Shown piece by piece: positions 50,522 through 60,132 of a stretch of 62,225 nucleotides of DNA. Both the position numbers and the translations under genes were made by a program. The stretch covers positions 1 to 62,225 of the forward strand of contig CAZJWO010000004.1 in the NCBI GenBank assembly GCA_964549735.1, written 5' to 3'. Within the stretch, counting starts at the first letter, position 1. Every line of letters starts with the position of its first letter. Source of the DNA: Glo-17 sp964549735. GTDB taxonomy: Bacteria; Krumholzibacteriota; Krumholzibacteriia; LZORAL124-64-63. The notes beneath the pieces are model-generated. The model was not told where the DNA came from. It ran no database searches and saw only the letters and a program-made list of their open reading frames with translations.

Positions 50522-53218
50522 ATGGGTCTGAACTTGAAGAACCTGGTGAGCAAGCTGACGCCGCAGGCCCGCCGCGCGCTCGAGAGCGCCGCCGGCCTGT
50601 GCCAGTCGCGTTCGCATTTCGAGGTGGCTTGCGAGCACTGGCTGGTCAAGCTGGCCGAGCAGCCGTCGCACGACATCGCCCGCATCTGCGAGCACTACGA
50701 GATCGCGCCCGACGTGGCGCTGCTCGGCCTGGAGCGCGGCCTGGCCGATTACAAGACCGGCAACAGCGGACGGCCGACGCTCGGCGCGGACATCGAGGAA
50801 CTGTTGCAGGCCGGCTGGCTGCGCGCCTCGATCGACTACCAGCACTCGCGCGCGCGCTCCGGCGTCATCTTCCTGGCGGCGCTCGCCGACCGCGCCATGG
50901 GACGGCGCCTGCGCGACAATTTCCCAGATCTGGAGCACATCAACGTCGAGGACCTCGCCAAACGGTTGCCCGACATCGTGGCCGGCTGCCCGGAGGATCG
51001 CGAGGTCTTCCATCAGGCCGGCGGCGCCACGGCCGTCGCCGGCAAGGCGCGCGCGGGCGGCGCGGCGGCCGGTCCAGCCACTCCGGCCCTCGACCAGTTC
51101 ACCGTCGACATGACCGACGAGGCGAAGCAGGGCCGCATGGACCCGATCCTCGGCCGCGACCGCGAGATCCGGCAGATCGTCGACATCCTGACCCGCCGGC
51201 GCCAGAACAACCCGATCCTGACGGGCGAGGCCGGCGTGGGCAAGACCGCCGTCGTCGAGGGCTTCGCCCAGCGCGTGGCCGCCGGCGACGTGCCCGAGCC
51301 CCTGCGCGGCGTGATGGTCAAGTCGCTCGACCTGGGGTTGCTGCAGGCCGGCGCGGGGGTCAAGGGAGAGTTCGAGAACCGGCTCAAGCAGGTCATCGAG
51401 GAGGTGCACACCTCGCCGGTGCCGATCATCCTCTTCATCGACGAGGCCCACACGCTCATCGGCGCCGGCGGCCAGGCCGGCCAGAACGACGCCGCCAACC
51501 TCCTGAAACCGGCCCTGGCGCGCGGCGGCCTGCGCACCATCGCGGCGACGACCTGGGCCGAATACAAGAAGTACTTCGAGAAGGACCCCGCCCTGACGCG
51601 GCGTTTCCAGGTCATCAAGATCGACGAGCCGGACGAGGCCGTGGCCATCGAGATGATGCGCAGCCTGGCGCCCAAGCTGGAGAAGCACCACGGCGTGCAC
51701 CTGCTGGACGAGGCCGTGCGCGACTCGGTCCGCCTCTCGCTGCGGTATCTGCCGGCGCGGCAGCTGCCGGACAAGTCGGTCAGCGTGCTGGACACGGCCT
51801 GCGCGCGCGTCGCCATCGGCCAGGGCGCGATCCCCGAGGGCATCGAGAGCCGGCGCAGCCGCTTGAACGCGTTGTCCGCCGAGGCGGCGGTGCTCGAGCG
51901 CGAGGCGGCGCTCGGCGCCGATCGCGCGGCGCGGCTCGCGGCGATCGCCGGCGAGAAGCAGAGGGTCGCCGGCGAACTGGCCGCGGTCGAACAGCGCTGG
52001 GAGCAGGAGAAGGCCCTGGTCACCGAGATCTGCCAGCTGCGGGCCACGCTGCACGGCGCGCCGCCGGCCGACAAGCCCGCCGAGGAGCGCGCCACGCCGG
52101 CCGCGGCGCAGCCGGCCGCGACGCTCGACAAGGCGAAGTTGCTGGCCCGCTACCAGGCGTGCCAGAAGCAGCTCGCCGAACTGCAGGGCGAGGAACCGCT
52201 CGTCTCGAGCGAGGTCGACGCGCAAGCCGTCGCCGCGGTCATCTCGAGCTGGACCGGGATCCCGGTCGGGCGCATGGTCGCCGACCAGATCCAGACGGTG
52301 CTCGAGCTGCCCAGCCGTCTGGAGCAGCGCGTCATCGGCCAGAACCACGCGCTGGAGACCATCGCGCAGCGCATCCGCACCTCGCGGGCCAACCTGGACA
52401 ATCCGTCGCGTCCGGTCGGGGTGTTCCTGCTGGTCGGCCCGAGCGGCGTCGGCAAGACCGAGACGGCGCTGGCGCTCTCGGAGATCCTCTACGGCGGCGA
52501 GCGCAACCTCGTCTCGATCAACATGTCCGAGTACCAGGAAGCGCACACGGTCAGCAGCCTGAAGGGTTCGCCGCCCGGCTACGTCGGCTACGGCGAGGGC
52601 GGCGTGCTGACCGAGGCGGTCCGGCGGCGCCCCTACTCGGTCGTCCTGCTGGACGAGGTCGAGAAGGCCCACCCCGACGTCATGGAGCTGTTCTTCCAGG
52701 TCTTCGACAAGGGCGTGCTCGAGGATGGCGAGGGGCGGGTCATCGATTTCAAGAACACGGTCATCCTGCTGACGAGCAACATGGGCACCGAACTGACCAT
52801 GTCGCTCTGCCAGGATCCCGACACCATGCCGGCGCCCGACGCCTTGGTCGAGGCGCTGCGGCCGGAGATCCTGAAGACCTTCCCGCCGGCCCTGCTGGGG
52901 CGCATGATCGTGGTGCCCTACTATCCGCTGCACGGCGAATCGCTGCGCCGGATCGTGGCGCTGCAGGTCGGCCGCATCGCCAAGCGCATGCGGGCCAACC
53001 ACGGCGTCGAGCTGGTCTATGACGATGGATTGCTCGAGGCCATCGCTGAGCGCTGCCAGGATCCCGACAGCGGCGCGCGCGTCGTCGACCACATCCTGAC
53101 GCGCTCGCTGTTGCCCGAGATCTCGGCCGAGTTCCTGGCGCGCATGGCGCGCAACGAGACGTTTACGCGGGTGCAGGTGACCCTCGACGCGAGCGGCTTC
53201 ACCTACGCCATCAGCTAG
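50522..53218 (+). CDS. clpV: T6SS sheath-disassembly AAA+ ATPase ClpV (TssH)
   Basis: 898 residues. N-domain (RALESAAGLCQSRSHFEVAC). AAA1 has Walker A GEAGVGKTAVVEG and Walker B ILFIDEAHTLIGAGG. A middle coiled-coil lies at ~440-560. AAA2 has Walker A GPSGVGKTETALA, SLKGSPPGYVGYGEGG pore region and Walker B VVLLDEVEKAHPDVME. The N-terminus has the ClpV-type insertion compared with ClpB. It unfolds contracted TssBC sheath for recycling. 22 bp after tssG. Confidence 0.96.
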   Translation: MGLNLKNLVSKLTPQARRALESAAGLCQSRSHFEVACEHWLVKLAEQPSHDIARICEHYEIAPDVALLGLERGLADYKTGNSGRPTLGADIEELLQAGWLRASIDYQHSRARSGVIFLAALADRAMGRRLRDNFPDLEHINVEDLAKRLPDIVAGCPEDREVFHQAGGATAVAGKARAGGAAAGPATPALDQFTVDMTDEAKQGRMDPILGRDREIRQIVDILTRRRQNNPILTGEAGVGKTAVVEGFAQRVAAGDVPEPLRGVMVKSLDLGLLQAGAGVKGEFENRLKQVIEEVHTSPVPIILFIDEAHTLIGAGGQAGQNDAANLLKPALARGGLRTIAATTWAEYKKYFEKDPALTRRFQVIKIDEPDEAVAIEMMRSLAPKLEKHHGVHLLDEAVRDSVRLSLRYLPARQLPDKSVSVLDTACARVAIGQGAIPEGIESRRSRLNALSAEAAVLEREAALGADRAARLAAIAGEKQRVAGELAAVEQRWEQEKALVTEICQLRATLHGAPPADKPAEERATPAAAQPAATLDKAKLLARYQACQKQLAELQGEEPLVSSEVDAQAVAAVISSWTGIPVGRMVADQIQTVLELPSRLEQRVIGQNHALETIAQRIRTSRANLDNPSRPVGVFLLVGPSGVGKTETALALSEILYGGERNLVSINMSEYQEAHTVSSLKGSPPGYVGYGEGGVLTEAVRRRPYSVVLLDEVEKAHPDVMELFFQVFDKGVLEDGEGRVIDFKNTVILLTSNMGTELTMSLCQDPDTMPAPDALVEALRPEILKTFPPALLGRMIVVPYYPLHGESLRRIVALQVGRIAKRMRANHGVELVYDDGLLEAIAERCQDPDSGARVVDHILTRSLLPEISAEFLARMARNETFTRVQVTLDASGFTYAIS

Positions 53219-53251
53219 CGGCCGTTCCCGGCGGTCGGGCCGGACCGGCGT

Positions 53252-53257
53252 TATGAT
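53252..53257 (+). promoter_or_regulatory. Possible -10 element before the secreted-protein gene
   Basis: TATGAT (53252-53257) in a short AT-rich patch between clpV and the next start, 41 bp before the ATG. No good -35 at 16-19 nt. It may give this gene independent expression. Confidence 0.3.
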
Positions 53258-53298
53258 TTCGAATGCTGCGATGCTCTTCAAGCCTGGAGGCGCGAGCC

Positions 53299-56115
53299 AT
53301 GCGTGATGGTCGGTTGTTGATCGAGTCGGCACCGTTCTGGTGCGCGCTGGCGGCGGTATGCTGCCTGGCCTGGTCGCCCGCGGCCGGCGCGGCGTCCGAC
53401 GCCCCCCTGTTCGAGACGCTGCAAGCGGCCGCTGCCAGCGGCGACGACCCGCCGGCGCTCGCGGCCGCGGAAGAGGACGCCGGCTGGTGGGACGGCTTCG
53501 CGCCGGCGCCTGATGGCCAGGGGTTGCGCAGCGGCGCTCTGCGGGGTCGCTGCGCCAGCCTCCTCGTCCATGACGGCAAGCTCTACGCCCACGGCGTCTT
53601 CGACAACGCGGGCGGACAGACGGTCCAGAACATCGCGGCGTTCGACGGCCGCAGCTGGACCGCGCTGCCTGGCGTCGGCCCGCCCCGTTACGATCTCCTG
53701 GGTCCGACGCTGGCCGTGTTCGATGGCAAGCTGGTCGTGGCCGAGTTTTCGGGCGGCGTCACCGCGGTACGGCGCCTCGACGGCACGAACTGGACCGCGC
53801 TCGGCACGGCGCCCATCGGGGCCGTCCAGCATCTGCACAGCTTCACCGTGGCCGGACAGGAACGATTGTACCTCGTGGTGAACGACGCTTTGGATGTGAC
53901 CAGCCAGGGGCGGGTCTACCGGTGGAATCCGCAGACGCTGCTCTGGCAGGTCCAGGGGACGGGCCTGCCTGTCGGTGTGATCTTCGCGATGGCCGAGCAC
54001 GACGGCGACCTCTACGTGACGGTCTATGGTCAGGCCGCCGGCATGGTCTGGCGCCTGCGCGGCGACGAGCCCGGGGGCGACTGGGCCAGCGTCTACGCGA
54101 GCGCCGAGATGCGGCCGATCCACCTGCTCAGCCATCAGGGATCACTCTATACCTCGGGCCTGGCCAACAACGCGGGCCTTCTGCTGCGCTACAACCCGAG
54201 CGGCGTCCCGCAGTGGCAGAACGTGGGGGCCACCGTGACCGGTGCAGGGCACGTGTATCACATGGCGAGCTGGCAGGAGCGCATCGTCCTGGTGGGGAAC
54301 TTCCCGGGGCTTGGCGCCGCGACGTCGCGCAACGTCGCCTACTGGCAGGACGGCACGGTCCACGCGATGGGCTCCGGACTGACGTCGGCGACCGAGAACG
54401 ATCCCTTCACGGTCGCCGTGTTCGGCGGCGACGTCTATGTCGCCGGTCGTTTCGGCGACGCCGGCGGCCGCGCGTCCTCTGGCATCGCCCGCTGGCGCGA
54501 CCTCGACGATCCCCTGGCCACTCCGACGATCAACCCGACCGTTCCGGCCACGCTCTTCGCCGGCGAGCCCGTGAACATCGCGGCGACGATCGCCTCATAT
54601 CAGACCGTGCGCGGCGTCCGCCTGGGGTACCGCACCTTCGATCAGGACGCCTACAGCTTCCGGCCCATGGCGCTGCAGACGGGCAGCAACGACGTCTACC
54701 GCGCGACGATCCCCGGCGGCGCGGTCACGACGCACGGGCTCCAGCATTTCGTCGAGGTGGAGACCGACCTGGGCACCTTCACGATGCCGCCCGACGCCGC
54801 GCAGGCCGCCGCGTACGTGGGGACCGAGGTCGGTGGCCGCATCATCATGCCGCTGGCGGGGCGCTACGAACTCATCGGCATCCCGTTCGTGCCGACGGGC
54901 ACCATGTCGCAGATCTTCGAGGGCGTCATGGGCGAGTACAAGCCGTCGCGCTGGCGTCTGGAGCGCTGGGATCCCGAGACCGAGACGTATCTGCCGTTCC
55001 CGCAGGTACCGCCCGCCGACCCCGGCACCGGTTACTTCCTGATCCAGCGCGACGAGCAGGACGTGCTGGTCACCGGCGTTTCGTCCAGCACGGTGGGCGG
55101 CGCCACTATCCCGCTGGAGCCGGGTTGGAACATGATCTCCACGCCGTACCAGCTCTTCATCCCCTGGGCCCAGGTGGTGCGGCCGGCCGGGGTCGAGAAC
55201 CAGCTCATCACCCGCGCCAACGACGAGTACGTGGTTGTTTCGCCGGCAGTCATGGCCCCGGGGACCGGCTACTTCGTCTATCACGCCGGCGCGAACCCGG
55301 TGACGCTCAGGGTGCCGACCGTCAGCGCCGGCAAAGCCGCCGGCGATCGCCAGCCCGGCAGCGCGGCCGAGGCAGAACTCGCGGACCTCGCCGGCTGCGC
55401 CTGGACGATCCGCATCGCCGCGAGCCAGGGCGGACGGCACGACCTGATCAAGACGATCGGTGCGCTCGCGCCCGGAGCCGAAGGTCCCGGCAACCTGCAC
55501 CAGCCGCCCGCGCTGCCGCACGATCTGGCGGTGTGGCTGGAGCACGAGAGCGCCGCCGGCGTGCACCGGCTGCGGCGCGATCTGCGTTCCTTCGACCAGG
55601 GCGGCGTCTGGGACCTCGTGGTGCGCCCCGCGGCCGGCGGCGGCCCCGTGACGCTGACCTTCGCCGGGCTCGACGAGGTGCCCGCCGATCTGCAGATCGC
55701 GCTCGCCGCGCCGCACGGCACGGTCGACCTGCGCCGCGCCGGCGCGACCTGGCAGAGCGCGGCCGACGGCGAGACGCATCTGCGCCTGGTGGTCGGTTCG
55801 CAGGATCTCGTCGAACAGGCCGCGGGCTCGTTGCCGCAGCCGTTCGCGCTGCTGCCGGCCTATCCGAATCCGTCCAATCCGTCAACGAGGGTGACCTTCG
55901 CGTTGCCACGCGCGACCGCGGTCCGCCTGTCCGTGTACGACCTCGCCGGCCGGCGCGTGCGCACGCTGCTCGACGACGTGCGCGCTCCTGGCCGCCACGC
56001 GATCGAGTGGGACGGCGCCGACGACACCGGCCGCGGCCTCGCTTCTGGTATCTACGTGTTGCGGTTGCAGGCCGGCGAGCTGAGCCAGACGCGCAAGTTG
56101 ACGCTGGTTCGCTGA
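53299..56115 (+). CDS. Secreted beta-propeller-like protein with FlgD/T9SS-type C-terminal domain
   Basis: 938 residues. ATG 53299 has GGAGG 8 nt upstream. A signal peptide is present (ESAPFWCALAAVCCLAW...AGA). Residues ~75-410 hold repeated Kelch/propeller-like blades (LLVHDGKLYAHGVFDNAGG; VFGGDVYVAGRFGDAGGRAS). Ig-like domains follow, including two GTGYFLIQ/GTGYFVYH repeats with paired PGWNMISTPYQL. The last ~85 residues are FlgD-like/T9SS-type sorting sequence (LLPAYPNPSNPSTRVTF; VRLSVYDLAGRRVRTLLDD; GIYVLRLQAGELSQTRKL). It lies inside the T6SS operon, which is unusual for this class. Possibly a surface protein or an unrelated insertion; the function is unknown. Confidence 0.8.
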   Translation: MRDGRLLIESAPFWCALAAVCCLAWSPAAGAASDAPLFETLQAAAASGDDPPALAAAEEDAGWWDGFAPAPDGQGLRSGALRGRCASLLVHDGKLYAHGVFDNAGGQTVQNIAAFDGRSWTALPGVGPPRYDLLGPTLAVFDGKLVVAEFSGGVTAVRRLDGTNWTALGTAPIGAVQHLHSFTVAGQERLYLVVNDALDVTSQGRVYRWNPQTLLWQVQGTGLPVGVIFAMAEHDGDLYVTVYGQAAGMVWRLRGDEPGGDWASVYASAEMRPIHLLSHQGSLYTSGLANNAGLLLRYNPSGVPQWQNVGATVTGAGHVYHMASWQERIVLVGNFPGLGAATSRNVAYWQDGTVHAMGSGLTSATENDPFTVAVFGGDVYVAGRFGDAGGRASSGIARWRDLDDPLATPTINPTVPATLFAGEPVNIAATIASYQTVRGVRLGYRTFDQDAYSFRPMALQTGSNDVYRATIPGGAVTTHGLQHFVEVETDLGTFTMPPDAAQAAAYVGTEVGGRIIMPLAGRYELIGIPFVPTGTMSQIFEGVMGEYKPSRWRLERWDPETETYLPFPQVPPADPGTGYFLIQRDEQDVLVTGVSSSTVGGATIPLEPGWNMISTPYQLFIPWAQVVRPAGVENQLITRANDEYVVVSPAVMAPGTGYFVYHAGANPVTLRVPTVSAGKAAGDRQPGSAAEAELADLAGCAWTIRIAASQGGRHDLIKTIGALAPGAEGPGNLHQPPALPHDLAVWLEHESAAGVHRLRRDLRSFDQGGVWDLVVRPAAGGGPVTLTFAGLDEVPADLQIALAAPHGTVDLRRAGATWQSAADGETHLRLVVGSQDLVEQAAGSLPQPFALLPAYPNPSNPSTRVTFALPRATAVRLSVYDLAGRRVRTLLDDVRAPGRHAIEWDGADDTGRGLASGIYVLRLQAGELSQTRKLTLVR

Positions 56116-56172
56116 GCTTTCCATCCAGGGCGGTCCGGCGCGCACGACGCCGCCGGGCCGCCGGGAGTCGCG

Positions 56173-57054
56173 ATGTTCTTCAAGAAGCGGAACCAGAGCG
56201 TGCGCAAGTGTCCCAGCGGGCACATCATGGATCCCGACTGGGACACTTGCCCCTACTGTGCGGGCGAGCAGTCCTCGGTCTTCCTGGACGAGAGCCGCGC
56301 CGATCAACGATCGGCCTCGCCGCGGGGCGATCTGCCGCCCGCGCCCCCGCTGCCGCCGCTGCCGCCGCCGCCGTCACCCTCGCCGGTCGCCTCGCACCGC
56401 GCGGCGCCGCCTCCGCCTCCATCCCCCGCGACGAGCGATCCCGACGTGACGCAGATCAGCCGCCGTGGTCCGCCGCCGCCGCCGCCGCCGCCGCCCGCAA
56501 GGGGTTCTCCGCCGCCTGTCGCGCCGTATGCGCCGTTGCCGCCCACGGCACCTGCCGCCGGATCCGGGCCGCCGCCGCTGGTCGAGTTCACCGATGCCCG
56601 CGGTCGGCCGGCGTCGCCGCCGCTGCCGCCGCCTGCCGCCACGCCCCATCTGCCGCCAACGGCGCCTTCCGGCAGGTCCGCGCCGCAGGTGCCTGGCAGC
56701 CTGGATGAACCGACGCGCATCCTGAGCGCCGCGACCGGCGGCGGCCTGCTGGTCGCCTGGCTCGTGGCGGTTTCGGGGCCCTGGCGTGGCCAGGATTTCC
56801 GGATCCAGCCCGGCGGCGCCCGTGTCGGCCGGCTCCCCGCCTGCGGGATCTGCCTGCCGCAAGGGCAGGACCTCGGGCTCTCGAAAGAGCATGCGGAGGT
56901 GCGCATCGCGGCCGGCACCTGCGTCCTGGTCGACTTGGGTTCGGCCAACGGCACCTTCGTCAACGACGAGCGCATAACCGAACGGGCTCTTCAGGATGGC
57001 GACCGGGTGCGGTTCGGCCTGCTCGAGTTCGTCTACAAGTGTCTGGTGCTATGA
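56173..57054 (+). CDS. FHA-domain protein with zinc ribbon and proline-rich linker (Fha-like)
   Basis: 293 residues. A short zinc ribbon is at 13-29 (CPSGH...CPYC). Residues ~50-175 are strongly proline-rich. The FHA domain is ~197-293 (GARVGRLPACGICLP; GLSKEHAEVRI; LVDLGSANGTFVNDERI). The linker holds Thr93 (DVTQIS) and Thr181 (EPTRIL), which look like phosphorylation/docking sites also found in the kinase tail. In P. aeruginosa the equivalent Fha1 is phosphorylated by PpkA to activate T6SS. The gene ends in an ATGA overlap with the next. Confidence 0.87.
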   Translation: MFFKKRNQSVRKCPSGHIMDPDWDTCPYCAGEQSSVFLDESRADQRSASPRGDLPPAPPLPPLPPPPSPSPVASHRAAPPPPPSPATSDPDVTQISRRGPPPPPPPPPARGSPPPVAPYAPLPPTAPAAGSGPPPLVEFTDARGRPASPPLPPPAATPHLPPTAPSGRSAPQVPGSLDEPTRILSAATGGGLLVAWLVAVSGPWRGQDFRIQPGGARVGRLPACGICLPQGQDLGLSKEHAEVRIAAGTCVLVDLGSANGTFVNDERITERALQDGDRVRFGLLEFVYKCLVL

Positions 57055-58778
57055 CCGCGCGCGCCGACGATGCGACGCGCTCCGGCCCGTCGCGAACGGA
57101 TCTGGAGCTGGTCTCCCTGGGCGCGGCGCCCGCGATCGCCCGCTGCCTGCCGGGCGCGGAGCTCGTCCTGGGGCGCGACCCGTCGTGCGACGTGCGGCTG
57201 GACGATGCCACGGTCAGCCGGCGCCACACCCGTTTGGCCTGGCAGGACGGCGCCTGGTGGGTGCAGGACCTCGGTTCGGGCAACGGCACCCTGCTGGCCG
57301 GCGCGCGCGTGCAGCAAGCGGTGCTCAGCGACGGCGCGACGTTGCAGGTCGGTCCGTTCCAGTGGGTCGTGCGCCTGCGCCGCCCGCCGGCGCGCTGGCG
57401 CGCCGCCGACGGCTGGCTGGTCTGGCGGCTCTCCGCGCTCGAGCCGCGGGCGGGCGCGGTCGACCGCCTGCTCTGGAAGCGTCAGACCGTGCTCGGGCGC
57501 AGCGCCACGGCCGATGTCGTGGTCGGCGGCGACCAGGTCTCGGCGCTGCACGCGAAGCTCCAGTACGGCGCCGCCGGCCTCGGCGTGACCGATCTCGGCA
57601 GCGCCAACGGGACCCGCGTCAACGGCGCGCCGGTGCGGGGGGCCCGCGTGCAGGACGGCGACCGCCTGGAGATCGCCGACCTGCCGTTCCGCTTGCGCCG
57701 CACCTGGGTGCCCGTGCCGGCGGTCATGGGCGCGGCGGGCGTGTTCGCGGCGCTGCTGCTGGTGCTGGCGCTGCTGCCGACGGCCGGCCGCCGCACGCTC
57801 GAGCGGGACCGCTGGTGGACGCGCGAGATGTACCTCGAGCAGGCCCAGCGCAGCCTCACCGAAGCGGTCGACGCCTGGCAGCGGCCGCAGCCGGCGCGCG
57901 AGCTGGCCCGCGCACGCTTCGACATCGCGTTGCGTTCCCTGGCCGCCGTCGACTACCTGCCCATGCACGCGCCCGCCGGAAGCGACATCGCCGCCGCCCT
58001 GCAGCGCGCGGAACTGGAGTTCGGCGGTCCGCTGCAGGGCCGCGACCTCTACGCCATCCTGCAGGAGCTCGAGGATGCGCCGCAGCCGCCGCCGGTCGCC
58101 GAGACGGCGGCGCCGAGCGCGCCGCCTCCATATTCGCTGGACGCGGAGCTGAGCCTGATCATGGCCGAATTCGGCATCGACGTCGCCACCCAGCCGATGC
58201 CGCCCGACCTGGTGGCGGCCATCGAACGCTTCGTCGACTACTGGTCGAACGAGAAACGCGGCTTCACGCGCCGCGCCTGGCGGCGCGGCCAGCAGCATCT
58301 GCCCATGATCGAGGACACGCTGCGGCGTTACCGTCTGCCGCCGGTCTTCAGCTACCTGCCGTTCATCGAGAGCCGTTTCGAGGTCGACATCCTGAGCGAG
58401 GCCGGCGCCCGCGGCCTGTGGCAATTCATGCCCGCCACGGCGCGCCAATACGGCCTGCGAGTCGACGCCGCGGTCGACGAGCGCATCGACCCCGTGAAAT
58501 CGACCGAGGCCGCGTGCCAGTATATCGAGTTCCTGCTGAACGCGTTCGGCGCCAACTCGTTCATGAGCGCGATCGCCGCCTACAACAAGGGCGAGCACGG
58601 CATCCTGCGCTGCCTGGGCCGTGCCGCGGACTGGCGCTCGCGCTGGAATTTCTGGGACATCGCCACGCGCGGCGACTGCCTCAAGCAGGAGACGATCGAA
58701 TACGTCCCGAAGTTCCTCGCCGCGGCCGTCGTCCTGCGGCGGCCCGATGTCTTCGTGCTGGAGGAGGGGGGCGTATGA
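57051..58778 (+). CDS. Two FHA domains fused through a membrane helix to a lytic transglycosylase (GH23)
   Basis: 575 residues from ATG 57051, coupled to the previous gene. FHA-1 at ~25-110 (LVLGRDPSCDVRLDDATVSR; DLGSGNGTLLAG). FHA-2 at ~125-215 (VLGRSATADVVVGGDQVSAL; DLGSANGTRVNG). One transmembrane helix at ~222-243 (GAAGVFAALLLVLALLPTAG). A ~130-residue helical spacer follows, then an SLT/GH23 domain at ~370-575 with YLPFIESRF (catalytic Glu440), LSEAGARGLWQFMPATARQY and AAYNKGEHGI. This puts FHA in the cytoplasm and the murein hydrolase in the periplasm. It is probably a T6SS peptidoglycan-gap-opening enzyme recruited by phospho-signalling (inference). Confidence 0.88.
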   Translation: MTARADDATRSGPSRTDLELVSLGAAPAIARCLPGAELVLGRDPSCDVRLDDATVSRRHTRLAWQDGAWWVQDLGSGNGTLLAGARVQQAVLSDGATLQVGPFQWVVRLRRPPARWRAADGWLVWRLSALEPRAGAVDRLLWKRQTVLGRSATADVVVGGDQVSALHAKLQYGAAGLGVTDLGSANGTRVNGAPVRGARVQDGDRLEIADLPFRLRRTWVPVPAVMGAAGVFAALLLVLALLPTAGRRTLERDRWWTREMYLEQAQRSLTEAVDAWQRPQPARELARARFDIALRSLAAVDYLPMHAPAGSDIAAALQRAELEFGGPLQGRDLYAILQELEDAPQPPPVAETAAPSAPPPYSLDAELSLIMAEFGIDVATQPMPPDLVAAIERFVDYWSNEKRGFTRRAWRRGQQHLPMIEDTLRRYRLPPVFSYLPFIESRFEVDILSEAGARGLWQFMPATARQYGLRVDAAVDERIDPVKSTEAACQYIEFLLNAFGANSFMSAIAAYNKGEHGILRCLGRAADWRSRWNFWDIATRGDCLKQETIEYVPKFLAAAVVLRRPDVFVLEEGGV

Positions 58779-60049
58779 GCGCGCCTGCCATCCGCCTGCT
58801 CGCCGCGCAGGCGGCGCTCGCCGCCGGCCTCGCGGTGGCGGTCGGGCCGGCTGTCGCCGCGGACGCCGTGCACCGGCTGCACATCGAACCTGGCTTCCGC
58901 ATGCCGCAGGCCCAGCTGCTGATCCCAGTCACCGCCGTGAACGAGCAGGGCGCGTTCGTGCTCCTTTCGCGCGCCGCGCCGACCTGCCAGATCGCGGGGG
59001 AGCCGGTCGAGATCGTCGATCTCGTCGAGCCCGTCGCGACCGCCGTGCTGATCATCAGCGATCAGTTCCTTGTGGCGCCAGCATGGTCCTCGACGCCGCT
59101 GGTGGCGCCCGCGTCGCCCCACTGGCTTGGGATCTGGGACGCATCCCAGGAGCCGATCCCGCACGTCGCGCTGCAGCCGGCCGCCGGCCTGGCTCCGGCG
59201 GCGATGCCGGCGCCCCACGTGCCGCGCCTCTGGGACGCGCTGCTGGCCGGGATCCGCGAACTCGCCGTCTTGCCGTCGATACCGGTCCGCCGGGTCATCC
59301 TGGTCATCGGCGACCTGCGCGAAGAAGACGCCAGCGCGCACCCGATGGCCGCCTGCCTCGAGGCGGCCGTCGAGGTCGCGATCCCGATCCATGCCGTGGT
59401 CATCGACGGTGCCGACCCGCAGGCGGTCGAGCGCCTGCGCCATCTGGCGGAGGCGACCGGCGGCAGCCTGCAGCGGGAGGTCTCGGCGGTGCCGGCCCTG
59501 CTCGCGGGGTTGGCCCGGATCGGGGCGGCCGGCGGACTGATCGTGCACGATCCCGGCGGGCCGCTGCCCCTGGCGGCGACCGTGACGGCGCACACGGGCG
59601 CACCGGCCGCGCACACGCGGATCGTCGCCCGGCCGCGCGGCCGCTACACGCCGGGCGCGGGCCTGGTGACGGCCGCGGCGGTGCTGCTGGCCGCCGCCGG
59701 CGGGTGGACGGCCTGGCGGCTGTGGCGGCGGCGTCCGGTGGGCTATCTGGTCGGCGCCGATCCGGCGCATCCCTGGTGTCGCGCGATACCGGCCGCCGGC
59801 CTGACCATCGGCCGCACGCCGAACAACGGCCTGCACCTGGCAGAGAACCGGGTTTCCAAGCATCATGCCCTCGTGCGCTGGCATCGGGGGCAGATCCAGC
59901 TCATCGACCTGCGGTCGACCAACGGCACGCAGATCAACGACCGGCCGGTGCGATCGGCCGCGCTCGCCGAGGGCGACACGATCGTGTTCGGCGACGCGGT
60001 GACGGTGCAGTTCCGGCGGCGCGCGCCGCAGTCGCGAGATAGGACATAG
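58775..60049 (+). CDS. Exported VWA-like domain protein with cytoplasmic C-terminal FHA domain
   Basis: 424 residues from ATG 58775 (GAGGAGGGGGG upstream; ATGA overlap). A signal peptide (LLAAQAALAAGLAVAVGPAVAA) leads to a periplasmic region ~30-290 that resembles a von Willebrand A fold (RRVILVIGDLREEDASAH; VEVAIPIHAVVIDGAD; LRHLAEATGGSLQREV), although no complete MIDAS is seen. A membrane helix at ~298-316 (GAGLVTAAAVLLAAAGGW) and basic turn WRLWRRRPVG precede a C-terminal FHA domain (LTIGRTPNNGLHLAENRVSK; DLRSTNGTQINDRPV). It could connect periplasmic sensing with cytoplasmic phosphothreonine binding. Role inferred from the operon. Confidence 0.82.
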   Translation: MSAPAIRLLAAQAALAAGLAVAVGPAVAADAVHRLHIEPGFRMPQAQLLIPVTAVNEQGAFVLLSRAAPTCQIAGEPVEIVDLVEPVATAVLIISDQFLVAPAWSSTPLVAPASPHWLGIWDASQEPIPHVALQPAAGLAPAAMPAPHVPRLWDALLAGIRELAVLPSIPVRRVILVIGDLREEDASAHPMAACLEAAVEVAIPIHAVVIDGADPQAVERLRHLAEATGGSLQREVSAVPALLAGLARIGAAGGLIVHDPGGPLPLAATVTAHTGAPAAHTRIVARPRGRYTPGAGLVTAAAVLLAAAGGWTAWRLWRRRPVGYLVGADPAHPWCRAIPAAGLTIGRTPNNGLHLAENRVSKHHALVRWHRGQIQLIDLRSTNGTQINDRPVRSAALAEGDTIVFGDAVTVQFRRRAPQSRDRT

Positions 60050-60132
60050 GCGGCGGGCGAAAAAAGTGGCATGATGCGACCGGCAAGGTCCGCTTGCCGG
60101 CGCGCCGGATCAACGGAAGAGGACACAGCACC

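Noticed and set aside
50516..53332. 938-residue open frame on the minus strand
   Set aside because: Exact antisense of clpV; its composition (Asp/Arg/Gln/Leu runs, HVAGG-type strings) is what high-GC codon bias produces. No conserved domain and no ribosome site.
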